A model generated the notes under the pieces. It saw nothing but the letters and a program-made list of their open reading frames with translations. It ran no database searches and was not told the DNA's origin. This document shows positions 7,474 to 15,531 of a stretch of 64,000 bases of DNA, one piece after another. The stretch is from JAFDZO01 sp044226845 (GTDB lineage: Bacteria > Bacteroidota > Ignavibacteria > Tepidaquicellales > Tepidaquicellaceae), in the NCBI GenBank assembly GCA_044226845.1, contig JBGAGG010000002.1, positions 1 through 64,000 of the forward strand, in the 5' to 3' direction. The first letter of the stretch is position 1; every line of letters begins with the position of its first letter. Both the position numbers and the translations under genes were made by a program.

Positions 7474-8181
7474 ATGTCAACGTTTAAAAAAATTTCTTTA
7501 CTATTTGTAGCATTATTCTTTGTAGCTTCAACCACATTTGGTCAAGCAAACAAAGGATGGGACGGAACCAAACCAGAAGTTTGGAAAGGTTCAAGAGCTA
7601 TGGTATTTATGTACACACCATTTCAATCAAACTTAGGTTCAGTTAATGCAGGTTCATCATCTTTATTTCAGGATTCATTGAATGCTGGTGAGCAAAATTT
7701 AGCTGGTATTGGTGTTCAGTTTTTCTTATCACCAAACTGGTCATTAACAGGTGGTGTTAACTTCGGAAGCAACACAACTGAAGCAACATACACAGGTGGT
7801 ACAAGAAAATTAACCGGAACAACTTTAGGTATTGCTGTTGACTTTGATTATCACATGATGTCAATGTACAGCATTTCCCCTTATGTTGGTTTAAATGCAA
7901 GCTTCGCAATGGTTAACGCAAAGCAAACAGTTACCCCAACTTCAGGAACAGTTTCAACAATTGAAACTAAAGGAACCGGTTTTGGCGCAGGCTTAAACAT
8001 GGGATTTGACTGGTATTTCACACCTGGTATGTCTTTAGGTGGAAAATACACATTAGGATTCAAGAGCAATTCAGCTCCTGAAGCTACTGTAACAACAACA
8101 ACAACAACAACCGTAAAAGGTCCATCAGCTTCCTTCATCGGAACTGGTATTATGAGTGTAATGTTAAAAGTACACTTCTAA
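7474..8181 (+). CDS. outer-membrane beta-barrel protein inserted in spc operon
   Basis: A 235-residue protein with a signal peptide ('KKISLLFVALFFVASTTFGQ', cleavage likely after residue ~23) followed by alternating amphipathic strands with Gly/aromatic spacing. It ends in 'MLKVHF'; a terminal Phe is typical of BAM-inserted barrels. The overall look is OmpW/OprF-N-like eight-stranded porin, but no precise family is recognised. It sits between rpmD and rplO, with its own leader hairpin upstream and a strong terminator downstream, so it is probably an independent cassette. A run of eight threonines encoded by ACA/ACC repeats lies near residues 207-214. Confidence 0.85.
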   Translation: MSTFKKISLLFVALFFVASTTFGQANKGWDGTKPEVWKGSRAMVFMYTPFQSNLGSVNAGSSSLFQDSLNAGEQNLAGIGVQFFLSPNWSLTGGVNFGSNTTEATYTGGTRKLTGTTLGIAVDFDYHMMSMYSISPYVGLNASFAMVNAKQTVTPTSGTVSTIETKGTGFGAGLNMGFDWYFTPGMSLGGKYTLGFKSNSAPEATVTTTTTTTVKGPSASFIGTGIMSVMLKVHF

Positions 8182-8203
8182 TAAATTAAGACATTCGCTT
8201 TAT

Positions 8204-8243
8204 AAAATTCCTCTGTGATGAAGAATCACGGAGGAATTTTTTT
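8204..8243 (+). terminator. Rho-independent terminator after OMP gene
   Basis: A 16-bp stem (8204-8219 pairs with 8225-8240, one G-T pair) with a 5-base loop runs into seven T residues ending at 8243. It is among the strongest terminators in the window. It sits in the middle of the ribosomal cluster, so rplO, secY and later genes need read-through or a promoter between 8244 and 8299. Confidence 0.88.
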
Positions 8244-8299
8244 GATTTTATATAGTAAATAATTCTCGAAAAATTCAATCATAATAAATTCGCAAATTA

Positions 8300-8797
8300 A
8301 TGGATATTCTAAGTAACTTAAAATACGCTGAAGGTTCAAGAAAGAACAAAAAAAGAGTCGGAAGAGGACAAGGTTCAGGTCACGGTGGCACCTCTACAAG
8401 AGGTCATAAAGGACAGATGTCAAGAGCCGGTGCAAAGCACAGAGACTGGTTCGAAGGCGGACAAATGCCGTTGTTAAGAAGAGTTCCTAAAAGAGGTTTT
8501 AAAAACCATAACAGAACTGAATACTTAACAATAAATTTAGGTGAATTACAAAAACATATCGATAAGGGAAATTTCTCTTACGATAAAATTGACCTTGCTT
8601 TATTGTTAGATAACAAAGTTATCAGCGGAAGAAATAAGCCGCTTAAGGTTTTAGGAAACGGAGAGTTGAAAGCAAAAATTGAGATTTCTGCTAACTCCTT
8701 CAGCAAATCAGCTATTGAAAAAATTGAAAAAAATGGCGGTAAAGCTATTGTGATTGCTACAGAAAAGAATACTGTAAAGACGGAGGCAAAGCAATAA
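8300..8797 (+). CDS. rplO: 50S ribosomal protein L15
   Basis: Late-assembly 50S protein. The N-terminal Gly/Arg-rich region 'KKRVGRGQGSGHGGTSTRGHKGQ' (read in parts) is the L15 hallmark, and 'GGQMPLLRRVPKRGF' follows. The 165 residues are slightly long because of a Lys-rich tail. It is four bases from secY, the conserved pair order. Its transcription is puzzling given the terminator just upstream. Confidence 0.97.
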   Translation: MDILSNLKYAEGSRKNKKRVGRGQGSGHGGTSTRGHKGQMSRAGAKHRDWFEGGQMPLLRRVPKRGFKNHNRTEYLTINLGELQKHIDKGNFSYDKIDLALLLDNKVISGRNKPLKVLGNGELKAKIEISANSFSKSAIEKIEKNGGKAIVIATEKNTVKTEAKQ

Positions 8798-8801
8798 CAG
8801 T

Positions 8802-10139
8802 ATGAGCGGATTTGTCGAGAACATAAGAAACATTTTTAAAATCGAAGAGTTAAGGACACGCATTCTTTTTACTATTGGTATTTTGATAGTAGTGAGAATC
8901 GGCGCACACATTACTCTTCCGGGTATCGATGTTGCTCTCTTAACTGAGGCTTCAAAGAACCAGGCAGATAATACATTATTTGCATTATACGATATGTTTG
9001 TAGGCGGCGCTTTCAATAAGGCTGCTATATTCGCTTTAGGTATTATGCCTTATATCAGCGCATCGATTATCATCCAGCTCCTTGGAGCAGTTTTCCCTTA
9101 CTTCCAGAAACTTCAAAAAGAAGGTGAAGACGGAAGAAAAAAAATCAATCAGTTAACAAGAATCGGAACTATTCCTGTGGCTATGCTTCAGGCATGGGGT
9201 GTATCGGTTCAGCTTGCAAGCAGAAGAGTAGGCGAAGCATCTATAATAAGTCCGGATATTTCTCCGTTCATATTTACAATGTCTACTGTAATTTTACTGA
9301 CAGCAGGTACAGTATTTATGATGTGGCTTGGCGAACAGATAACTGAGCGCGGTATCGGTAACGGTATTTCACTTATTATTTTTGTCGGTATTATCGACAG
9401 ATTCCCTTACGCATTATTTAACGAGATAAGTTTAGTTGCCTCAGGCACAAAAAATATATTAGTTGAGTTATTATACATTGCAGGTTTTGTTCTGATTATC
9501 ATGGGTGTAATTGCAGTAACGGTGGCGACGCGGAAGATTCCGGTTCAGTATGCTAAGAGAGTTGTCGGGCGAAAAGTTTTCGGCGGAGTTACACAGTATA
9601 TTCCTATGAAAGTTAATCAGGCAGGTGTTATGCCGATTATCTTCGCGCAGTCAATTATGTTTGTTCCGAATACATTTTTATCGTTCTTCCCGAACAATGA
9701 AACAATGCAGAGCTTAGGAAAATATTTCGATCACACAGCATGGACTTATTCAGCTATATACGCTTTATTGATTATCTTCTTCACATATTTCTATACAGCT
9801 ATTGCTTTCAATCCGAAAGACGTATCAGATAACATGAAGAAGCAGGGCGGATTTATTCCTGGTGTAAGACCGGGTAAACCAACCTCAGATTATATCGATA
9901 ATATTTTAACAAAGATCACACTTCCGGGTTCGATTTTTTTAGCAATCATTGCTATTATCCCGACTATACTATACAAATTTGGTTTAGACCAGGGCTTAGC
10001 ATCGTTTTACGGCGGTACAAGCTTATTGATTATCGTTGGTGTTGCTTTAGATACATTGCAGCAGATTGAATCTCATTTATTAATGAGACATTACGACGGA
10101 TTTATGAAAACAGGCAAATTAAAAGCCAGAAGATACTAA
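8802..10139 (+). CDS. secY: Sec translocon subunit SecY
   Basis: Channel-forming subunit of the SecYEG protein translocase in the inner membrane. The 445 residues show about ten hydrophobic segments. Visible signatures include 'GIMPYISASIIIQLL' in TM2, 'LGEQITERGIGNGISLIIF' around the plug/TM4-5 region, and the loop 'NPKDVSDNMKKQGGFIPG' before TM9. It overlaps no neighbour and precedes map by six bases. Together with secD and secF (46611-49613) it gives most of the Sec export core in this window. Confidence 0.98.
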   Translation: MSGFVENIRNIFKIEELRTRILFTIGILIVVRIGAHITLPGIDVALLTEASKNQADNTLFALYDMFVGGAFNKAAIFALGIMPYISASIIIQLLGAVFPYFQKLQKEGEDGRKKINQLTRIGTIPVAMLQAWGVSVQLASRRVGEASIISPDISPFIFTMSTVILLTAGTVFMMWLGEQITERGIGNGISLIIFVGIIDRFPYALFNEISLVASGTKNILVELLYIAGFVLIIMGVIAVTVATRKIPVQYAKRVVGRKVFGGVTQYIPMKVNQAGVMPIIFAQSIMFVPNTFLSFFPNNETMQSLGKYFDHTAWTYSAIYALLIIFFTYFYTAIAFNPKDVSDNMKKQGGFIPGVRPGKPTSDYIDNILTKITLPGSIFLAIIAIIPTILYKFGLDQGLASFYGGTSLLIIVGVALDTLQQIESHLLMRHYDGFMKTGKLKARRY

Positions 10140-10145
10140 GAGAAT

Positions 10146-10907
10146 ATGGCTCTGATTAAGACGGAGAAAGAAATAGATCTTATCCGTGAAGCTTGCGATG
10201 TTGTTTCAGACTCTTTCAAATTTATAAAGCCGTTCATAGTTGAAGGTGTTACAACAAGAGAGCTAGATATAAAAATAGAAGAATTTATACTTTCCCGGGC
10301 AGCGTATCCGGCTTTTAAAGGATACATGGTAAGCGGGAAAAGATTTCCGGGAAGCGCATGCATCTCGGTGAACGATGAAGTAGTACACGGAATACCGGGT
10401 GACAGAGTATTGAAGAACGGTGATATAGTTTCAGTAGATGTGGGAAGTAAAAAAAACGGTTACCACGGAGATTCGGCTTACACTTATGAAGTCGGTGAGG
10501 TAAGCGCAAAAACAAAGAAACTTCTTAAGGTAACAAAAGAATCGCTCTTTAAAGGTATCGAACAAGCTGTTGAAGGGAATTTTGTGAACGATATATCCGT
10601 TGCTATTCAAAACTACGTTGAAGGAAACGGCTATGGAGTTGTAAGAGAATTAGTCGGTCACGGAATAGGAAGACATCTTCACGAAGATCCTTCAGTCCCA
10701 AACTACTATAACCCCGATAACAAAGTAAGATTAGTTGAAGGGATGGTGCTTGCAATAGAACCGATGGTAAACTATGGCAGCTTTGAAGTTTATATAAAGA
10801 AGGATGCGTGGACGGTAGCGGCCAGAGATAATCAGCCTTCGGCTCACTTCGAGCATACGATTGTTGTAAGAAAGGGTAAAGCAGAAATTTTAACTTTCTG
10901 GGAATAA
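10146..10907 (+). CDS. map: methionine aminopeptidase, type I
   Basis: Removes the initiator Met from nascent proteins as they leave the ribosome. The 253 residues are an M24 'pita-bread' fold with the five metal ligands recognisable: Asp in 'SVDVGS', Asp in 'GDSAYT', His in 'GHGIGRHLHEDP', Glu in 'AIEPMVNYG', and Glu in 'HFEHTIVV'. The short type I form has no N-terminal zinc finger. It is co-directional between secY and infA, the usual arrangement in many phyla. Confidence 0.97.
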   Translation: MALIKTEKEIDLIREACDVVSDSFKFIKPFIVEGVTTRELDIKIEEFILSRAAYPAFKGYMVSGKRFPGSACISVNDEVVHGIPGDRVLKNGDIVSVDVGSKKNGYHGDSAYTYEVGEVSAKTKKLLKVTKESLFKGIEQAVEGNFVNDISVAIQNYVEGNGYGVVRELVGHGIGRHLHEDPSVPNYYNPDNKVRLVEGMVLAIEPMVNYGSFEVYIKKDAWTVAARDNQPSAHFEHTIVVRKGKAEILTFWE

Positions 10908-10942
10908 AAAATCAGGATTAATTAGAGTCCTTTTAAAAAAAA

Positions 10943-11161
10943 ATGTCAAAACAAGACGCGATAAAAGTTGATGGAGTAATAACGGAAATTCTTCCGAATA
11001 CCGCATTCAAGGTAAAGCTTGAGAACGGTCACGAGATACTTGCACACATTTCAGGTAAGATGAGAATGAACTACATTAGAATACTACAGGGAGACAAAGT
11101 TACTGTCGAGCTCTCTCCGTATGATTTAACCAAAGGCAGAATAACTTACAGATATAAATAA
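10943..11161 (+). CDS. infA: translation initiation factor IF-1
   Basis: Single OB-fold factor that binds the ribosomal A site during initiation. At 72 residues it is the exact family length, with 'DGVITEILPNTAFKVKLENGHEILAHISGKMR' (read in segments) and 'GDKVTVELSPYDLTKGRI' matching the highly conserved sequence. It is six bases upstream of rpmJ. Confidence 0.98.
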   Translation: MSKQDAIKVDGVITEILPNTAFKVKLENGHEILAHISGKMRMNYIRILQGDKVTVELSPYDLTKGRITYRYK

Positions 11162-11167
11162 AAATAT

Positions 11168-11281
11168 ATGAAAGTACGCAGCTCAGTAAAAAAAATGTGC
11201 GACAAGTGCAAAATCATAAAACGAAAAGGCGTTGTACGCGTTATTTGCACAAACCCTAAACACAAACAAAGACAAGGGTAA
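11168..11281 (+). CDS. rpmJ: 50S ribosomal protein L36
   Basis: A 37-residue zinc-ribbon ribosomal protein, too short for most gene callers. The translation begins 'MKVRSSVKKMCDKCKII' and ends 'CTNPKHKQRQG'. The zinc ligands C11, C14, C27 and H32 are all present, so this is the zinc-binding form. It lies between infA and rpsM in canonical order, six bases after infA. Confidence 0.95.
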   Translation: MKVRSSVKKMCDKCKIIKRKGVVRVICTNPKHKQRQG

Positions 11282-11315
11282 TAAATAAAATTTTTAAACC
11301 AAAGGAGTAATAAAT

Positions 11316-11696
11316 TTGGCAAGATTAGCCGGTGTAGACTTACCTAAGAACAAAAGAATCCTTATCGGATTACAATCCATCTATGGAATAGGTAACTCTT
11401 TTTCCAAGAAAATTTTAGAAGAAGCAGGCATAGATGAAAACAAAAAAGTTTCTTCTCTTACGGATGATGAAGTAAATACAATCAGATCTATCATCTCCAC
11501 TGTAAAGCTTGAGGGCGCATTGCGTTCTGAAATTCAGCAGAACATAAAGAGATTAATGGATATCGGAACCTTCAGAGGAAAAAGACACAGAAGAGGTCTT
11601 CCTGTAAGAGGTCAGAGAACCAAAACAAATGCAAGAACAAGAAAAGGTAAGAGAAAAACTGTCGCAGGTAAAAAGAAAGCTGCAGCTAAGAAATAA
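11316..11696 (+). CDS. rpsM: 30S ribosomal protein S13
   Basis: Small-subunit head protein contacting the P-site tRNA and the 50S subunit. The start is TTG at 11316, giving 'MARLAGVDLPKNKRI', and is supported by AAAGGAG at 11301-11307. The helix-two-turn-helix core 'LQSIYGIGNSFSKKILEEAGI' (in parts) and the C-terminal 'RGLPVRGQRTKTNARTRKG' are diagnostic. The 126 residues carry a Lys-rich tail. Confidence 0.97.
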   Translation: MARLAGVDLPKNKRILIGLQSIYGIGNSFSKKILEEAGIDENKKVSSLTDDEVNTIRSIISTVKLEGALRSEIQQNIKRLMDIGTFRGKRHRRGLPVRGQRTKTNARTRKGKRKTVAGKKKAAAKK

Positions 11697-11741
11697 TCTT
11701 ATACTTTAACACTTTATAAACTTTATAAACAAAAAATAATT

Positions 11742-12128
11742 TTGGCTAAGAATTTTAAAAAAGCAAAGAAGAAAGTTCACGTTGATGCACAAGGTGTTGC
11801 GCACATTCAGGCAACATTCAATAATGTAATTGTAACGCTTACCGATATGGCAGGCCACACAATTTCATGGGCTTCATCAGGTAAAATGGGATTCAAAGGT
11901 TCTAAGAAGAATACACCATTCGCCGCTCAGGTTACAGCCGATTCAGCTGCTAAAACAGCTTATGATGCAGGCTTGAGAAAAGTTGAAGTATTGATAAAAG
12001 GCGTTGGCTCAGGAAGAGATGCAGCAGTTCGTTCGCTTAATACAGCAGGTCTTGAAGTTACATACATCAAGGATATCACTCCGCTTCCTCACAACGGATG
12101 CAGACCTCCGAAAAGAAGAAGAGTATAA
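11742..12128 (+). CDS. rpsK: 30S ribosomal protein S11
   Basis: Platform protein of the small subunit interacting with the Shine-Dalgarno helix region. The TTG at 11742 gives 'MAKNFKKAKKKVHVD'. The body contains 'FNNVIVTLTDMAGHTISWAS' and the conserved end 'DITPLPHNGCRPPKRRRV'. No clear Shine-Dalgarno is present before this TTG, and no nearby ATG would keep the conserved core, so TTG is accepted. Confidence 0.96.
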   Translation: MAKNFKKAKKKVHVDAQGVAHIQATFNNVIVTLTDMAGHTISWASSGKMGFKGSKKNTPFAAQVTADSAAKTAYDAGLRKVEVLIKGVGSGRDAAVRSLNTAGLEVTYIKDITPLPHNGCRPPKRRRV

Positions 12129-12207
12129 GAACTTGTGTAATAGAACGACTATACTAGAAAGACTTTAAATTTTTTAATAATAATATATACAAATAATCAT
12201 TTTATAA

Positions 12208-12837
12208 ATGGCAAGATATACTGACGCAAGTTGTAAGCTTTGTCGCAGAGAAAGACAAAAATTGTTCTTAAAAGGAACAAAATGCTTTAGTGATAAATGT
12301 CCGGTAGAAATCAGAAATTATCCTCCCGGTCAGCACGGCGCAACCAAAAAGTTCAAGCTTTCTGATTACGCTGTTCAGCTTAGAGAAAAGCAAAAAGTCC
12401 GTAAAACATACGGAGTTCTTGAAAAACAATTCAGAACATACTTTGCTGAAGCTGCAAGATTAAAAGGTGTTAAGGGCGATAACCTTGTAAGGCTTCTTGA
12501 AAGAAGATTTGACAATACTCTTTACAGATTAGGTGTAGCTCCTTCGAGAAAATCTGCCAGACAGTTAATCACACATAAGCACTTCACTATCAATGGAAGA
12601 GTTGTAAATATCCCTTCATATTTATTGAAGGCAGGTGATGTTATTCAGGTAAGAGAGAAGAGCAGAAAAATGGAAATGATTCACGATGCAATGAAGAGAA
12701 TGAAAGATACACTCATGCCGGAATGGTTGTCGTTAGATAAAGCAAATATGTCAGGTACATTCTTGAAAATGCCTGAAAGAAGTGAAGTACAGTTCATAGG
12801 CAATGAGCAGTTGATTGTCGAGTTGTATTCTAAATAA
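12208..12837 (+). CDS. rpsD: 30S ribosomal protein S4 (zinc-type)
   Basis: Primary 16S rRNA-binding assembly protein and component of the mRNA entry helicase. The 209 residues contain four N-terminal cysteines (C9, C12, C26, C31), the zinc-binding C+ form. An S4 RNA-binding domain follows with 'LERRFDNTLYRLG' and 'SARQLITHKHFTINGRVVNIPS'. It lies between rpsK and rpoA, the canonical alpha-operon order. Confidence 0.98.
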   Translation: MARYTDASCKLCRRERQKLFLKGTKCFSDKCPVEIRNYPPGQHGATKKFKLSDYAVQLREKQKVRKTYGVLEKQFRTYFAEAARLKGVKGDNLVRLLERRFDNTLYRLGVAPSRKSARQLITHKHFTINGRVVNIPSYLLKAGDVIQVREKSRKMEMIHDAMKRMKDTLMPEWLSLDKANMSGTFLKMPERSEVQFIGNEQLIVELYSK

Positions 12838-12859
12838 AAATTAAATACCTATAACATAC

Positions 12860-13861
12860 ATGAGCAATAGTTATATTCAAATGCCGGAGCATATCAATAA
12901 AGACGAAGCATCTTTCAGTGATACTTACGGCAGATTCTTTATCCAGCCGCTAGAAAGAGGTTACGGTGTTACTCTTGGAAATTCATTGAGAAGAGTACTT
13001 CTATCCTCACTGCACGGAACAGCCATTATTGCTATCAGAATTAATGACGCGCAGCACGAATTTACTACTATAAAAGGAGTAATTGAAGATCTTTCTGAGA
13101 TTATCTTAAACCTTAAAGAAGTTCGTTTCAAAGATTTAACAGGTAAATCAAATAAGATTGAATTCAAGCTGAAAGGACCTTATACGTTCACGGCTAAAGA
13201 TATTCAAAGCAACACTGCAGATTTCAAAATTCTAAATCCTGAGAAACACATTGCAACTTTAAACAAAGATGCAAATCTCGATATAGAATTAAGAATCGGT
13301 CAGGGAATCGGATACGTTCCTTCAGATGAAAATAAAAATGCTTCATTGCCTCTCGGTTTTATTCCGACTGACTCACTATTTTCACCTGTGAACAATGTTA
13401 CCTTCCTTGTAGAAAATACAAGAGTAGGCAAGATAACAGATTTCGAAAAATTAGTTCTCGATATTAATACAGACGGTTCAATCAACCCTGAGGAAGCTTT
13501 AACTTCAGCAGCAAGAATATTACAGGATTTACTTACTATGGTTTCGAATTTAAATCCGAAACTTGAAGTAAAAGAGATTGTGAAGAAAGAAGAGAAAGAT
13601 GAAGAATTTGAAGTTATCAAAAAAATATTATTAACACCTGTAGATGAGTTAGACTTATCAGTTCGTTCACAGAACTGTTTACGTTCAGCCAATATCAGAT
13701 ACATTCATGATTTAGTAAGAAAAGATGAATCCGAAATGCTTCATTACAGAAACTTCGGAAGAAAATCTTTAGCAGAGCTTGGTGAATTAGTTGAAGGATT
13801 CGGCTATGGAATTAAATTCGGAATGGATGTAGATAAATACATCAAAGAAGAAAAAAAATAA
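12860..13861 (+). CDS. rpoA: RNA polymerase alpha subunit
   Basis: Dimerises to nucleate RNA polymerase assembly and contacts promoter UP elements and activators through its C-terminal domain. The 333 residues show the N-terminal dimerisation motif 'ERGYGVTLGNSLRRVLLSSL' near residue 35, an Asp/Glu/Lys-rich linker ('KKEEKDEEFEV'), and the alpha-CTD helix-hairpin-helix with 'LSVRSQNCLRSANI' and 'RKSLAELGELVEG'. It precedes rplQ as expected. Confidence 0.98.
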   Translation: MSNSYIQMPEHINKDEASFSDTYGRFFIQPLERGYGVTLGNSLRRVLLSSLHGTAIIAIRINDAQHEFTTIKGVIEDLSEIILNLKEVRFKDLTGKSNKIEFKLKGPYTFTAKDIQSNTADFKILNPEKHIATLNKDANLDIELRIGQGIGYVPSDENKNASLPLGFIPTDSLFSPVNNVTFLVENTRVGKITDFEKLVLDINTDGSINPEEALTSAARILQDLLTMVSNLNPKLEVKEIVKKEEKDEEFEVIKKILLTPVDELDLSVRSQNCLRSANIRYIHDLVRKDESEMLHYRNFGRKSLAELGELVEGFGYGIKFGMDVDKYIKEEKK

Positions 13862-13893
13862 TTTTTTTACAACACAAAATTTTAATTGATATT

Positions 13894-14493
13894 ATGAGAC
13901 ACGGCGTAAAAGGAAGAAAATTAGGAAGAACAGCAAGCCACAGAAGAGCTACGCTCGCTAATTTATCCTGCTCACTAATAAAGCATAAAAGAATTCACAC
14001 AACTCTTGCAAAAGCAAAAGAGCTCAGAACAGTTATTGAGCCGCTAGTAACAAAAGCAAAAAGAGCATTGGCTTTTGTAGATGCGAATCAGGAAAAAGGT
14101 GTTCACTTAAGAAGAGTTGCAAAAGCTTTTCTGAAAGATCAGGAAACTATAACAATTCTCTTTGGTGAAATAGCAGAAAAAGTTGCCGGAAGAAACGGCG
14201 GATATACAAGAGTATTGAAAACAGGGACAAGACCCGGCGATGGCGGTGAAACTGCTATTATTGAATTTGTTGACTTTGATGTAGTATCAGCTAAGAAAGC
14301 ACATTTAGAAGCTAAAGAAGAGAAAAAAGGCGGCAAGTCATCAGCAAAAGATGAAGCAGCAAGCGAACCGGTGAAAGAAGAAAAGAAACCAAAGGCAAAG
14401 AAAACAGCAGCACCTAAAGCTCCTAAAACTGAAAAGAAAGCTCCTAAGGAAAAGAAAGTAGCATCTAAAGTTGTAAGCAAACAAAAAGTCTAA
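13894..14493 (+). CDS. rplQ: 50S ribosomal protein L17 with long C-terminal tail
   Basis: Large-subunit protein near the tunnel exit. The conserved part (about residues 1-117) begins 'MRHGVKGRKLGRTASHRRA', contains 'LIKHKRIHTTLAKAKELR', and has the 'GGYTRVLKTGTRPGDGGETA' block. After residue ~130 comes a 70-residue Lys/Ala/Pro-rich low-complexity tail absent from short L17 proteins but common in Bacteroidota relatives. It is the last gene of the ribosomal cluster; a terminator follows at 14589-14647. Confidence 0.97.
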   Translation: MRHGVKGRKLGRTASHRRATLANLSCSLIKHKRIHTTLAKAKELRTVIEPLVTKAKRALAFVDANQEKGVHLRRVAKAFLKDQETITILFGEIAEKVAGRNGGYTRVLKTGTRPGDGGETAIIEFVDFDVVSAKKAHLEAKEEKKGGKSSAKDEAASEPVKEEKKPKAKKTAAPKAPKTEKKAPKEKKVASKVVSKQKV

Positions 14494-14588
14494 AGCTCTT
14501 TGTAATAATATTTACGTTGTTCGGATATTTTTAGTCACGGATGAAAATCTGAATTCTAAAATTTAAATCTGAAACCAATAAAAATTTT

Positions 14589-14647
14589 CCTTAACTTTTA
14601 ATATTGAATTCTCAAAAAGATTTTTTAAAAGTTAGGGATTTTTTTTT
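14589..14647 (+). terminator. terminator closing the ribosomal protein cluster
   Basis: A 13-bp stem, CCTTAACTTTTAA (14589-14601) with TTAAAAGTTAGGG (14625-14637), contains one T-G pair. The loop is 23 bases, and nine T residues follow (14639-14647). The loop is longer than usual but the stem and U-tract are good. The position is right for ending transcription of the rpoA-rplQ message. Confidence 0.7.
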
Positions 14648-14667
14648 ACAAGCTAGAAAACAAAAAT

Positions 14668-15267
14668 ATGAAAATTACTTCCGCTGAATTTATAAACAGT
14701 ATTTACGACTTACGGACTCTCCCGAAATCCGTACTCTCTGAATTTGTTTTTGTCGGAAGAAGTAACGTTGGTAAATCATCCTTAGTAAATAAAATTTGCA
14801 ATAAAAAGAAACTTGCAAAGATCGGTTCAGTTCCCGGCAAAACACGCCAGCTGAATTATTTTTTGATTAATGAAAAATTTTATTTGGTAGATTTACCCGG
14901 TTACGGCTATGCTAAAGTTCCGGAACAGATAAGGGCAGGTTGGAGAAAGCTTGTTGAAGATTATATCAGCGAGAGACAGAATGTGAAAATGGTTTTTGTA
15001 TTGATTGACTCCAGGCATGAGCCTACTTATCTAGACGAGCTTATGGTAAGCTGGTTGGAATATTACGAAATCCCTTTCGCAATAATTCTGACAAAGTCCG
15101 ATAAAATTTCTGCTAACAAAATGCAGAAGCAGATTTACAGAGCTTCAAAAATCGTAAAGAACGAAGACCTCTGCAGAGATTACATTCCTTTCTCTATTAT
15201 TAGCGGAGAAGGCAAGAATGAAATCACAACGCTTATAAGCGAAGCTCTGGAAAAACCCAGGGATTAA
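14668..15267 (+). CDS. engB: ribosome biogenesis GTPase YsxC/EngB
   Basis: Essential small GTPase that helps assemble the 50S subunit. The 199 residues show the TRAFAC GTPase motifs: G1 'GRSNVGKSS' (residues 30-38), G2/G3 region 'PGKTRQLNYF' and 'VDLPGYGYAKVP', and G4 'TKSDKI'. The family-specific 'LIDSRHEP' is also present. Its position right after the ribosomal cluster fits the role, although it has its own transcript, bounded by terminators on both sides. Confidence 0.96.
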   Translation: MKITSAEFINSIYDLRTLPKSVLSEFVFVGRSNVGKSSLVNKICNKKKLAKIGSVPGKTRQLNYFLINEKFYLVDLPGYGYAKVPEQIRAGWRKLVEDYISERQNVKMVFVLIDSRHEPTYLDELMVSWLEYYEIPFAIILTKSDKISANKMQKQIYRASKIVKNEDLCRDYIPFSIISGEGKNEITTLISEALEKPRD

Positions 15268-15309
15268 TCGAAACAAAAAGCAGAGAATTAAATTTAATTT
15301 TTACAAATC

Positions 15310-15340
15310 AAAAGGCGGATAGAAGTATCCGCCTTTTTTT
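15310..15340 (+). terminator. Rho-independent terminator after engB
   Basis: A perfect 12-bp stem (15310-15321 with 15326-15337) around a GAAG tetraloop runs into a T tract ending at 15340. It ends the engB transcript. Confidence 0.9.
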
Positions 15341-15358
15341 GTTTATGCTATGAGATAG

Positions 15359-15473
15359 TTTAAACGCAAAGAATCGCAAAGATTTGCGCTAAGTCTGCAA
15401 AGAAGTTTTAAGATTGTATAATAATTTCTTTGCGAGCTTTGCGAATTACTTAGCGACCTTTGCGATTAAATCA
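15359..15473. repeat. degenerate 'CGCAAAG' intergenic inverted repeat, copy 1
   Basis: The spacer between engB and the next gene holds repeated CGCAAAG/GCAAAGA units on the left (15364-15401) and the complementary TTCTTTGC, CTTTGCG and ACTTAGCG units on the right (15425-15467). CGCTAAGT at 15388 matches ACTTAGCG at 15449 as an inverted pair. Similar elements lie near 40311 and 58390. It looks like a non-coding palindromic repeat family, not a gene. Confidence 0.6.
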
Positions 15474-15531
15474 ATATATCTGAGTTTGGTTTTTAGCTCT
15501 CAATAAAAAATTAATTTTTCTATTTTACATC

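Noticed and set aside
15359..15473. Possible CRISPR array from repeated CGCAAAG units
   Set aside because: Units are short, degenerate and inverted with no regular spacers; no cas genes are in the window.
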